Part shown: positions 1 to 11,400 of the stretch, in pieces
How the letters are laid out: the number at the start of each line of letters is the position of its first letter
Position numbering within the stretch: position 1 is the stretch's first letter
NCBI RefSeq assembly: GCF_015832195.1
Contig: NC_052030.1
Location: forward strand, 8,885,439-8,949,438
Length of the DNA: 64,000 nt
From: Motacilla alba alba
Lineage: Eukaryota > Chordata > Aves > Passeriformes > Motacillidae
Reading direction: 5' to 3'
Notes under the pieces: model-generated
What the model was told of the DNA's origin: nothing
The model's input: only the letters and a program-made list of their open reading frames with translations
The model's database searches: none
Made by a program: the position numbers and the translations under genes

Positions 1-2690
1 CGGCAGCTCCAGTGTCTGTCTTAGGGAGCTGATAAACACAAAAGCTCTGCAATGAGTGAGACACATGGGCACACATGGGCTCTGCTGCTGCCGCCCAAGG
101 TGGCATTAATGAGCTTTGTCCCACACCCCAGACAAGCTGCATACATGTGTGCATGTTTGTGATGGATGGAGAAGACCCTTGGGAAGGCTCCTGAGGGGAG
201 GGAAGGGATATATCCCCTATACCTTCCTCCCTGCGACCTGACTGCCCAGTAAAACCAGTTTCCCTGTTGGCAGCAGTTGTTACAAGACTCTGGCTCCACT
301 GGAGGTTCTGGTGCTGGCACCAAGGCACTGTGTTTGCCCAGGCATGGCTAGGAAGGGTGCTTTCATGGAAATGCATCTGGGATTTCATGGGCTAAAAAGG
401 GTTAAAATTCCAGATTTGACATTTTTGTCATGGAGCTTTGGCTGGTGAAAGCCGTGGAGAAATCCCAGCGAGTGCAGGCTGATGCCATGCTGTGCCTTCT
501 TCTGCCCAGTCTGGGCTCATCTCATGTGTGCAGGGAGTTCATCTGACTTCCTTGGGGTCACCCCATTAGAAAGAAGTTCCTAACCCTGACTATGGGCTTC
601 CCAATGCAGTGTGGTCTCACCACAACCCTGTGAGCAGGACTCGTTCTGCAGCTGCCGCGCACGAGGCGCACACAGACACAAGGACAGTTGTTTTCAAACC
701 TCCTCCACGGGAGGAAAGGAATGGATGGAAATGCAGTGCTTCCTCCCCCAGACCCCCAACATTTTTGTGATTTCATGGGAACTCGTAGGAAAGGAGTGCA
801 CATTTCCCGTGGTGCTGGGCAGAAGAGCACGGTTCATGGGGTGTGACGGAGAGCGGGGTCGTGGGCCCCTGGGCAGGCAGGAAGCAAAGGCTCTCCTCCC
901 AGGGAGGAACCTGCCTGTGTGGGGGAAAACCTGCCTCATTACACACCAATTGAAAAAAAATTATTTTTTCATCATTGCTTTTATTTTCCAACATCCCAAG
1001 TGACTTCTTTGTTACATGATTAATATGCCTTGTGAATTACAGCCTGAAGTGTGATACGTTGCTGGGATCTCCATGGGAGCCTGAGGCAGGTGATGCTCCA
1101 TCTCCAACTTCTGCAGCCCTTTCTTTTACAGGCTTCAGGGTGGAAAAAATTCTGTCTCCACTTGGACTCTATTTATTGCCACAGCGTGAGACTGATGAGG
1201 GGTGACACAGCTCACACGAGTCCAGGTAATGCCTCATACGGAAGCAAGTGACCCAGAAACATCCTGGAAAAGTGCAGCCAAGGAAACAGCCCCTTGGAGT
1301 CAGCTGGGGGTTTGCTATCTCCTGCATCTTGGTGTCCACTGTGACTGGAATGGAGGATTTCTTCCCTGCACCTCAGGCTCAGGCAGCCTCAGTGGATGCA
1401 AAGTCTGGGCACTAGTGGGCTCATGGAGCGGAGCTGTTGAAAAGTCTGAATTATTTTTATGGCTACAAGAAGCTGTTGTTTAGCTGTTTCACAAATATCT
1501 AAATGATGGTGCTGCACACCGACCCTGGGTTTTCTTTGCTTGGGTGACAGAGCTCTTGCCCTGTGTGTTGTGGGCTGGGAGCTCCCCAGGTCCAGTTCCT
1601 CCTCCAGAAAGAGGGAACTGCAGTGCTTGGCCCCTGCTTTGAGTAAAAACTTCTCCTCCTGGAATCCGGAGAGGGCCAGTTCCTTATCACCATGGCTGTC
1701 ACACTATAGCACAGGACTTTGTTCAGACAAAGCCTGCTGATCTTCTCTGGAGCGTGGGGAACCTTGGGGCTTTTCCCAGTATGAGGGCTGACGAGGGGCT
1801 ATTTTGGACATTTACATTTCCCAGTGGAGAAAATTCTTACACAATCTAAAGATTGTATACACACACTTCCTAGAGGCAGTGTGTGCTGGCTGTGGTGGCC
1901 CTGGGCTCAGCAATCAGTGCTATGTAGCAAACAGCAAATTTTTTAGAAAAGGAGCAAAATTGCAGTGCTTGGCCGAACCTGTCCAGAATCACTGCCACAC
2001 TTGTCAGACCACAGACGTGTTCTGAGCATCCATGCAGTGCAGAGCAGCACTCCCACTGGCCAAATGGCTTCTGCTGGCCTCCAGAAATGGGGTATGAGAG
2101 CCAGGACCCAGTGCATCTCCTGGTCCACGTGCCCCATGGCCGGGATGGGTGACTCTGAGCACAGAGGCTCTGCCAGGGATGGCTGCTTAGCTCGGAGGAG
2201 CTGGTGTGAAGCAGCCCTGGCAATCTCTGGAGCTACATTTCTGAATCATCGCTGCACATGTCTTGTTTCTATAAAAGGAAACCAAGGACAGATTTGAAAT
2301 TGTCAACGTCTCCTTTGTCCAGCTAAAAGCAGGGATTTTTCCAGTTCCCGCTGTCTGTGCTAGAGAGAAAAATGTATGAGTTTTCTAAAGATTGGACCTG
2401 GCACTGTCCCCCACGCCCTGCACTGTGGGTGATGCACCTTGGATTGCTGGAAGGAGGTGTCTAAAGCCGTAATCAGGGCTGGCACTTCAGAAAAAAATAC
2501 ATGCAGGCTCTTCCCAGGGCGGTGTGATTTTTAAAATGGGAACACAGTGGCACCCTTGTATGTGGAAGTGGTTGTTTCCTTTCTTCCTTCCTCTCTCACT
2601 AGCGCTGGTCACAGAGCTCCCGCCGCTCTGAGCGGGGCCTTCAGCTTCCCTTCCTGTTACAAATTCTGTGGGACAAATCAACATCTTCCC
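1..2690. other. Unique non-coding DNA
   Basis: No recognisable gene or interspersed repeat is visible. Open frames here are short and overlap on both strands, as expected by chance. A ten-base direct duplication containing CACATGGGC lies at about 61-78. The composition is mixed, with several A- and T-rich patches, for example around 950-985. Confidence 0.6.
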
Positions 2691-2694
2691 ATTA

Positions 2695-2985
2695 GGAAGT
2701 GATGACAAACCAGTCCATTTGGGGTGATTAATTGACATCTTAAATTAATCACGAGCACTCCTCTTAATGCTGTGACTCAAGATATTAACTGTTCCACCAG
2801 CCACATGAGAAAGAGCAGAGACCATTACAAAGCCCATTTGTCAAGCAGTCACTTACACAGCCATTGTGGTGGCTGAAAAAAGGTCAAGTGACTTTGTTAT
2901 TGTTAAGTAGAGAGCAGACCGAAACTCCTAATTCCTTACTCTGTGCTTAATGTGCCAGTTAAGTAGTGGTAATTGGCAGCAGCTG
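2695..2985. promoter_or_regulatory. Candidate conserved non-coding element (AT-rich, homeodomain motifs)
   Basis: This AT-rich island in a GC-richer background contains a perfect inverted homeodomain-type repeat (2724-2752), further TTAAT motifs and a PBX/MEIS-like AGTCACTTA stretch. It has no open frame of note and no repeat signature. The profile is typical of vertebrate developmental enhancers, but conservation was not measured, so the role is inferred. Confidence 0.4.
2724..2752. promoter_or_regulatory. Perfect 10-bp inverted repeat of a homeodomain-type site
   Basis: Arm GTGATTAATT (2724-2733) and arm AATTAATCAC (2743-2752) are exact reverse complements separated by 9 bp. Each arm holds a TTAAT/ATTAA homeodomain core, so the element could bind two homeodomain proteins in opposite orientation. 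The inverted repeat is read directly from the sequence; binding is inferred. Confidence 0.45.
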
Positions 2986-5410
2986 TGCCCTGGAACCGAT
3001 GGGTCCCGTACTGGAGCAGGAGCCCTGATGTGCTCAGTGGTGCAGTGGGGAGACTGGGGAAAGCAGGAGCTGGGGAAAGGTGAATCCCAGAGAACTGGAG
3101 GTCTTGGGGGCAGGTGGCTGTGATCAGAAGGAAGAGGGTAGGAAGTGAGTCTGTGCTAATTTGGACACTTAAAAATCAATAGACAAATCAAAGTGTGATT
3201 TCCATGGGGGTGAATGCAGTGCTGGTGATAAACTGCTGGGATTTGTGGTTATTGTTTTTTGGTGTCAGCCTTCCAGGACTCTCCTGCCTGTGCAGGTGTG
3301 TGTACTGGCAGCACAGAAATGTCACCTCAGCGTCACCCAGGAGGCTGGGCTTCCTTGGAGGCACAGAGATGCTCAGTATTTGGACTTGTTTTTGGCTCGG
3401 TTCCAGTTTTTACACCCACCTTGCTCTGGGCCAAGCCGTGCAAGCTGCTGCTGGGCTGTTTCTGGCTCTGAAGGGTGGTTGCATAAGGGTTTCAGTCCGG
3501 TTTCCAGGCCTACAGTTTGCACAGCTTTGGATAAACAACGGATCTTTCAGGTGTAAACGCAGGGTGAGCAAACTTCCCCTGGGGCTGGGGCTGTTTCCAT
3601 CCCAGAGCGATGCGAGCAGAGATAAGCTGTGCTGGAGGCAGGTCAGGAATGCTGAACAAACTGAACATGGTGAGGGCACCCAGAGCAGCCTGCCTGCGAC
3701 CTCAGCCACTCCCAGCATGTTCCCAGGGGTGTCATTGCTGGGGCTGTGGCTGTCCCTGGACCCTCTTGGCCCATGTCCCCAGACCAGACACCTCTCCCCG
3801 TCCAGCCCAGTGCCAGGAAGGAGCAGCATGCTTGGTCTCTGGGACTGGTGCCCTGACGGACCATGGTGGCTGCTGTGCAGGTGTTCTGGGGGTGTGGGGC
3901 AAAGGGAGCACCAGCCAGACCCATGCTGAGGACCATCCCCTGCGTGCCCAGCCCTGCCTCGTTGGCAGCTGGGTGGGTTCATCACCTTTGCTGAGAAAAA
4001 CACAGGAAGCTGCAGCAGCAGCACCGAGTTCGTGGCTGTGAAGTGGAAGGGGATGGTCACCTCCTGCAGCTGGATGGAAACCCCCTTCCAGCAGAGGTTG
4101 GAAACCTCCATAGCTCGAAGTCGTTTCCCACTGTGAACCTGGAGCCTTCATATTTGAGCGCTTGGAATATTTATTTTTTCGTGTTGCTTACTGACGGCGG
4201 GAAGGGGAAATGAGTAAATCTTTATGCACGTTTAATCACCTGTTGGCAGAGGAGCTGCAGGGCACTGCTGCTTTGTGTCTGCAGATAAAAGACTGTGGCT
4301 GGGCTTGCCAGGGAGAGGCGCTGGCACCAGAGCTGTGTGGGTGCCTGCGGTAGAGGCACCCACAAGCAAGGGGACCAGGAGTGCTTTGATGATATTACAA
4401 CAAGGAGGGGATGATAAAGCAGCTTTCTCCCTGGAGTAGAAGAGGAGTTGATGCCCCTGGAAGCAAGGATTGGGGGGATTCAGCCTGGTGCCATGCAGGG
4501 TTCCCAGGGCTGGCTGTGCTCTTCAGGCTCTTGGGAGCACAGCACGGAGCTCCTGTCAGGACTGGTCCCGTGAGGAGAGCTGGGACTGCAGCCATCCAGC
4601 GTCACCAGCATGAGGCCACCCAGCAGCAGTGTGGCAGAAAGAGCTGGGGGCAGCTGAGGGCTGCTCTGGGGCTGCCGTGCTCCCACCCAATCCTGGCAGT
4701 GGTGCTCATCCTGGTCATGCTGGTCTGCTTCTCTGGGGTGATGTTTGCAGCGACCCTGAATGGCCAGGCAGGACTCTTGGACCTCCATTGCCCCTCTTTA
4801 AAACAGGGGGAACTTAAAGAAAAGGAAGAGTCTTCCAGGGGAAGCTGCATTTCCTTGGCTGAGGGTCCCAAAGTGTTGTGGTATTCTCACTAAAAAGGAC
4901 AGTGTTTAAAGTGAATCAGCTGACAGGCACAAAAGAATAGCAGCCACTTTAATATTCTCCGTTTCATTCTGTACTTAAACCCCCTGTCAGTCTCCAGTGA
5001 GGAACAAGGAGAATTTATGATGAAAAATCAAAGTTGTCCATGAAAATCAAGGATGAGATCAGTGGGCTGATGGATGACTGGCACGCACACGCCCGTCGCC
5101 GTGGCGGTGCTCTTGGCAGGGATGGGAACTATGGATTCCTGCACAGAATTGCAATGCCCTCTCTTCCCACACTGCTTTTGTTGGAATACGGGGTGGCTTT
5201 GCTCCTTTGCACCTTAACTTCCCCCCATGGTTGTCCCCTGCATTTTGGGGAAGGTTCAGCCTTCCTTGCCCCCTTCACCCCTGCGCTGGCCCGTGCCTTG
5301 CTGCCTGTAGGATCCAGCTAAGGGAAGGGAGGGAAGGCTGGGCCTGTGCCACGCGGGTCCCCTGTCCCAGGCAGTGGTGACAGCCATGCTCCGCCGGCAC
5401 GGCGATGCTG
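2986..5410. other. GC-rich unique non-coding DNA with chance ORFs
   Basis: Overlapping open frames of 233-244 codons occur on both strands around 3195-4111, but none resembles a known protein. The two strands are open at once, which points to low stop-codon density rather than coding. A small AT-rich patch lies at about 4140-4250. Nothing else is recognisable. Confidence 0.55.
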
Positions 5411-5414
5411 GGGA

Positions 5415-5610
5415 CCTGCGCTCCAGGCTAATTAGTGGTGCCGCAAAGTTCATCAATAATAGATCTCGTGGCGGCAGCTGATTGCCGGCTCGCGGCGGGT
5501 GGGCACGGGGTGGTAAATCAGCCTGATTGATTGTTGACCACTCCAGTTTTTCCAGCAGTAATTTAAAGCAATTAAAACGCCTCCCTCAGAAATTAACAAG
5601 GTAAATAGTG
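5415..5610. promoter_or_regulatory. Candidate conserved non-coding element with PBX/HOX-like motifs
   Basis: The island contains CTAATTAG at 5428-5435, a tandem TGATTGATTG at 5524-5533 (the half-site recognised by PBX/HOX dimers) and several AATTAA/TAATTT cores. It retains CpGs (TCGTGGCGGC and GCTCGCGGCG) between the AT-rich blocks. This mix is common in developmental enhancers. The assignment is inferred from motif content. Confidence 0.42.
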
Positions 5611-6899
5611 CCCCCCGCGGAGCCGCCTGCGGCAGAGGGTCCCTGGAGATCCAGGGCTCCTGGAGACCCCGGCCAGGCATGGCCAGTGGCCATCCTTGTA
5701 GTCCTGGAGAGCCCTTTAGCAGAGATGCAGCCAGGGATGTGCCTGGAGCTCCCGGATGGGCCCTGTGACACAGTACCCAGAGCAGTGTTGTGCACGTGTT
5801 TGCAGGATGTGGAACAGTGCTGATCTTGGGAAATGGCATGGCTGAGCCTTGGGATTAGATGTTTGGCTCTAGGGCTTCTAACCCGGCAGGTATGAGGTAA
5901 AAATACCTACTTTTGAGGTACCGGAAAATACTGGATTTTCCCTTCAATAGGAATTGTGCCCAGCCCTACTGCTGCAGCTCCTGCCTTAATTGCACAGCCT
6001 ATTCATCCTGCTGCAGTAGTATAAATAGAGGCTCCTTCACCCATGAAGGGTGATTATCTTTTATGAGTGTGAAGGATCTATAACTCTTGAGGTGCAATAG
6101 GAAGAAAGTGAGGAGAGACGGGGAGTCGCTCTGCATGGATTGGATACTCTGTCCTGTGTATGGGAAATGTTGGCTTTTAACTCAAACCTGTTTTTTTCAG
6201 AAGTGAGGATGAGGTACAGGTTCATTTCACACCAACTGTTGAAGCTTCCCCTGAGAGTGGTCACCCCACAGGTCATCCTGGCCTGCTGCTCTTGGATGAT
6301 GCTGTGGAGGGATGAGTTGCAAGCACAGGTCAAGGTGTTCAGGTGTGCCAGGTGGCTCTACTGGGCACCTGTCTGCCAGCATCAGCAGGCTGGGTTCAAT
6401 CCCTCCTGCTCACTGCTGCTTGCTGTTGCCTGCGTTTGGGTGCTCTTTGTTCCTACAGAGTGCTGGTGGAGGCACCTCCTGCTTGTTTATACCCTTCAGC
6501 AATATTTTTGTGGCTGTAAGTGACCACTGTCGTGTATTGGCAAGCCTCTCTTTACCTGAAGGCATCAGCAGTGTTTTGGGGCTGTGCATGCTGCTGTGTA
6601 CTGCTGCTCCTTGGGGCCATGACAGCGGATGGTTGTGGTTTTCAGGCATCGAGGTGTGTGACAAATAAGTGAAACTGCAATCCAAAATCCTTGCAATCCA
6701 AATGGCATCAGCCTTGCCCAGTCTAGGGAGGAGAGTCCAGGCCTGAAGTGTCAGAAGTCCTGAAACTTATACACTGATGCCCATTAGTAAATGTGTGCTG
6801 AATCCCCTGTTTTTACTCAGTGTGTTTTTCTCTTTGGAGAGGGTCACAGAAGGGAAGTCAATCCTGCCCAGTGGAGAGGGCGTTCATGGGATGCCATTT
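5611..6899. other. Unique non-coding DNA with a TATA-like site
   Basis: No gene is recognised. The decamer GCCTTAATTG, which recurs in other AT-rich islands of this window, is at 5983-5992, followed by a TATA-like sequence at 6020. Short open frames at 6140-6685 have no recognisable product. Confidence 0.5.
6020..6028 (+). promoter_or_regulatory. TATA-box-like / MEF2-like sequence
   Basis: TATAAATAG matches the TATA consensus on the + strand, and its complement CTATTTATA is close to the MEF2 consensus. A short CACCC/GGGTG inverted pair follows about 20 bp downstream. No CpG island, strong initiator or credible reading frame supports a promoter, so this may only be a factor site or chance. 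Confidence 0.15.
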
Positions 6900-7240
6900 A
6901 TTTTGAATAATCTACAGAAAGTCAAGGGAAGTTGTATGTTAAGAGTAATTTAATGAATTTAAGCTGTAATGCCCTACCTGCTCCAGTCAGATGCTGAATA
7001 GGAAGGAACGAAGTGCAATTTGTCAGGGCCTTGGTAACGGCGGCGTTGCCATTAAAAGAATACGATCTTACAAAAGAGGTAGGATGCGAAATCCAGCAGA
7101 GTAATTAAGCTACTCATCTAATTGAAAGTTCTATGATTTATTGAGCCATAAACCCCAATTCTTTCCACTTACTGACCAGGACCTGCGATATATGCTATTG
7201 CCTGATGGATTCTCATTTCCAGCTGGGCAATATGCTCCTT
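6900..7240. promoter_or_regulatory. Candidate conserved non-coding element
   Basis: This is an AT-rich island with TAATTA at 7102-7107, TAATTG at 7119-7124 and an unusual CpG-containing core, where GGTAAC (7033-7038) and GTTGCC (7045-7050) flank GGCGGC. The GTTGCC and GGTAAC halves resemble RFX half-sites in everted order. No repeat or reading frame is present. Enhancer function is inferred. Confidence 0.4.
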
Positions 7241-8319
7241 AAAAACAGTGTTTAAAATGTCACCAAGGAAGGCATCCTTCATACCAGGCAAGTGATTTAG
7301 CCCCATCTGAAGTCTGAAGCACATCAGAGTTATTCCTGCAAAGGACCCCAGGATCCCATAATGGATGTGTGTGCTGGCACCTGTGGGAGCAGAGCTCTTC
7401 AGGGCAGGTGGTGGTGGCAGGGGGTTCAGCAGATGGTTTGTAGAGGTCACAGGGGAGATCAAGGTGCAACCACCTGCTCACACAGCAGTTAGTGAGGTAC
7501 AAATGCTTCTACTGGTTACCAAAGCCTGGCCCTGTGCTGGTGGGACAAGGGCAGTGTGCTCCTGGAGGGGTGGATGCAGTGCTGGTGATGGGTACTCCTG
7601 GTTGTTTTGGGGCAGTATTGCCACCCTGGACCAAAGCTGAGCAGCACCAGGAGGGATCAGTTTGTATTTCTCCCTGTGCCATGCTGCAGTCTTTGACTCC
7701 AGAGATCTCTGGTGTGTCCCTGCAGTGTCCTGGTCCCGTGATCACCAGGAGCCATCGTGGGCTCCCCAGCACTTCCTTGCAGCTCAGCTCTCTTGGAGCA
7801 GCCAGGATGTCTCTCCTCAGCACCTTTACCTTTGTCTCTGCTGTTTAGATTCTTTGGCCCTTGCCCTGTCATTCCCTGGGGTCACCTGTGCCTCTGTGGC
7901 TCCTGGATCCTCCAGTAGGCTCACAGTGATTGATGTCTGAGGATATTTCCAGCCTCCAAATATTTTTAGCTTGGGGGTTTCCTGAGCTGGATAAAAGTGC
8001 GTGCCTGGAATTGTAACGATAGATGGTGTTCTTTAGATGGGTGCATGTGGAAGTTGTTACACATCACTTGTGTGTGAAAACACACCTGTGGGTGTTGGAT
8101 TCCAGATATTGCTGACACAATGAATGGGAGAAAATGGGAACAGAGCAGGATTAAAGCAGTCAAGAGTTCAGTGATGATTTGCAATATCTTTCCCTCAGCC
8201 TTTCATCTGGACAGAAGCCTCTGGAGTTCTGTGCTCCTGATCATAAATGCAATGAACTCTTGAAACCTCACAGCGTCCCCAGCCTCCCTGGTTAATGCAG
8301 GGCTGCTGCAAGGTGGCTC
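7241..8319. other. Unique non-coding DNA
   Basis: Only chance-level overlapping open frames are present, on both strands. No repeat family, splice unit or RNA gene is recognised. Confidence 0.55.
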
Positions 8320-8460
8320 TTTGTATTATTTTTTTCCTGTCAATTAGGTATTTCTTAGGCCATCTTTTCTTTAACCTGTACCGATTGCCTTAATTGACTT
8401 CCGCCTTAATTGGTAACAAATCATTTCCACTGAGCCCTTGTAGTTCCTCTATGTCAATTG
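8320..8460. promoter_or_regulatory. Candidate conserved element with tandem GCCTTAATTG sites
   Basis: Two copies of GCCTTAATTG lie 16 bp apart (8387-8396 and 8403-8412), preceded by CAATTAGG at 8341. TTAATTG is a homeodomain-type core, and the spacing is about one and a half helical turns. The flanks are AT-rich and free of repeats. The role is inferred. Confidence 0.38.
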
Positions 8461-11400
8461 GTTCAGCCTTCCCCTGGGAGTGTGTGTGAGCTGCCAAGCA
8501 GGGCTGCAGGAGCTGGGCAGGAGGTGCTGGTTCCTGTCCCAGCCATGTCTGCCCCATCACCTGTGACTTCCCCAGCTGTGTGACTGCCCAGTGTCACTCT
8601 GGTGTCCAGAGCCAGACCTGGTGGTCTCTGGCTGGTGAGCCACAGAGGTGACTGAGTTCACCCTTGTCACTGCTTTCCCCAGATGCTGCAGTTGCACCTG
8701 GAGCAGGACAACTTGAAATCCTGAGAGGGAGAAGGTCGTGCAGCATATGACAAAGTTGGGGTTGAAGTCCCAATGCACACTGTAAATCAAAGGAAAAGGA
8801 TCTTGGAAAAACACCCTTCCCTTTGACATTCTTGTAGGGAGTTTAATTAGCTGTAACTGGAATATTATTTGATCTGTGCTGTTGAAAATCATGGTTTGTT
8901 TTCCTTTGCCTGAATATGAATATACTTACAGCATCTTTTTGTGTTAGTTGTTGTTCTGAAAGCTGCAGCTGACCTCCCAGAACACCCAGACACAAAATCA
9001 GGGGCTGCCCATAGGCAAGTGGAAAGATCCTTTGCTCCTGAGAGAGCAGGTCTTGCTTGGGTGTGATGAAGAGTTGGGTTGGAAGGTAATGGACACGTCT
9101 GTCCCCAGCAGCCAGCCTGCTCCGTAGCAGCTGTGTCTCCATGGAGCAGCTCATCCCTTTGGGATGCTCTCCCACGACAGTCAAGCACGAGGGTCTCACC
9201 CTATGGAACTGTGCAATGCCCATCTAGTGGGTGACAGAAAACTCATGTTGCCTTTTTTAAAGGGGATTAAATCCCAACAGCAGTTCCTTGGTGTCCGCAG
9301 CAGTTGGGATTGCACAGTTCAGCAGGGAAGAGCCCAGCCCCGTCCCCTTGGTGTGTCTGCAGAACGAGCCGCAGGGCAGAGCACTGCAGGCAGTGCATGA
9401 GCTGTCTGTGAGGCTGGGGTTACCTGGTGCCCTGGCTGAGCTGCCACTTCCTTATTTATCCCATTTCTGGAGCAATCCCACCTGAGCAGCGTGTTCACAC
9501 TGGCTGCTGCTGGCGGCGATTCCCGCTGCTGGGGCGTTCGGTGCCGCTCGCGTTCCCAGCGCCGGTGCAGGATTAGTCACGCTCCCCCAGCACTGCCAGG
9601 CATGTTTTGGCGGGATGAGATGCTCCCCTCCCAGCCCCAAAACTCCTCCCTTGGCAGGGGTTGGGGCAGCTCATGGGAATGCTGCTCCAGGTGCCTGGTG
9701 GGTCAGGAGCTGGCTGATTTCCCCCTGCCCTGCAGGTACAGGCAGCAGGACATGGCACGCTGTGGTCGCTGACTCAGGGGTGTGGGGTGAGTGTGTGCTG
9801 TGCTGAGCAGAGTTCTCCCCTGTTTATCTGGGAGAAACACTGTGCTGTGACCACCCTGACCCCTGGGAGGGCCTCTGGGTGCTGGCACCCTGAGATTTAG
9901 TGGGGTGGGCTCCTGGCTCTGGGCTCAGCAAGGCTGGAGCTGGAAACCTAGAAAACATGGGGCTTTTTCTCTTCCTGTGTCAATGTTATCCTGTCATTGC
10001 TCCAGACCAGATCCCTGCATCCACTCCTGCCCAGCCCTGATCACTCAGCTCCATGTCTTCTAGGAGAGCCTGGATGAGGATGATCCTGAGTCCTCAAGGT
10101 GCAGCCTTCTATTTCCCTTCCCAAGAAGCAGGGTCATCTGAGCAGCTCTTGGGCTACCAAGGGTCTGGAGATGCAATTCCGGCTGCAGTGGTGGTGACAG
10201 ACTTGCAGGTGAAAGTGTCCCCAACTCCTCCAGGGTCATCCATACCTCACAGACAGAACAGAATCATTTGAAGGGAGCTTGCTGCCAGGACAAGAAATGT
10301 CCAACACCTTCCATCTTATGGAGCCGTCTGCCTCCAAAGCCATTGAAATTTCTCTTAGGAGTCGTCCAGATTGCTGCCAATGCATCCAGTTTCCTTGGAA
10401 AATGCTTTGAAAAGGACTCAGGAAGGACCACCCTGATTAGAGGGGCAGCCCTTGACTCCCTTTCCATGAGCTCTGCTCTGGGACCCAGCAGCCTCCTGAC
10501 AAAGCATGGATATCCTTTGGAGGGGAAGGGAGGTCTCTCCTCCCCATTGCAGGGATGACTCGTGGTATCAAAATAGCTGGCAATAGAAAGGTTTGTGAAA
10601 ACAATCCCTGCAAAGAATTTTCTCTGCTGCAGCTGGAGCAGTCCCAGCAGGAGCCTTGCCTCTCAGGAGTCACAGGCAGGGGCAGGGGCCAGACTGGAAG
10701 CTGTGTTCCCAGCCAGCAATAATACAGATGGAAATGCCAGGAGCAGCTTTGCAATCCTGCTGCCGTGAGGTGTGATGGAGAGTCCAGAAAGATGAATAAT
10801 CACCTCTGAAAGGACTGCAGGGGTGAAAGGGGGGAGATGCAATCCCTAAGAATGCCCTGTGATTCTGCTGGGGTGTCCTGCCTTGCCCAGAGTGCATGGC
10901 AGGGTTTGGGAGACTGTGAGCTTGGGAGCCTTTGGAGGGATCTGCAATTAGCCAAGGTGACAAATGAGCTTTCTGCTGGGTGCCGAATCACTGAATCACC
11001 ACGCTGTGACCCCTGGTGATGGCCCTGTATTGCATCCTGCATGTCCTTTCCAAAGCTGAGGAGAAAAGCTGGCACCATTCTATTTGCTGGACAATTACTG
11101 TGTGTGCTCTTAAAGAGCTTTCCTGCTTCAGCAGCACTTTAAATCCAAGAGACAATCTGAGTTTGACTTGGCCGAGTGACAAAGGCCATTTCCTCTCTGA
11201 TTAGCCCGGTTGTCGCTTGGCTTTCCTCCCTTTCCATCCATATCTGCTCCTGGAGGTCTCTGTCTGAGGACATTTGGGGGGTTTGCAGCTTGCAGAAACA
11301 TGGTGGATGAAGTACATAATCTGGGCTATAATGAATGTTTGTTGTCATCGTCTTGCTAAGTATCTGCAAGTATCTTGCTAAGTTCGAAGACCTGCCATAT

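Noticed and set aside
3195..4111. Overlapping 233- to 244-codon frames on both strands
   Set aside because: No recognisable domain, no splice or promoter context, and both strands open at once, as expected in stop-poor GC-rich DNA.
6340..6420. tRNA-like B-box GGGTTCAATCCC
   Set aside because: No matching A-box at the right distance and no cloverleaf arms could be drawn, so it is neither a tRNA nor a clear tRNA-derived SINE.
10250..10290. CAGAATCATTTGAAGGGAGC resembling an inverted CR1 tail
   Set aside because: The similarity stops after about a dozen bases and the neighbouring CR1 blocks are absent.
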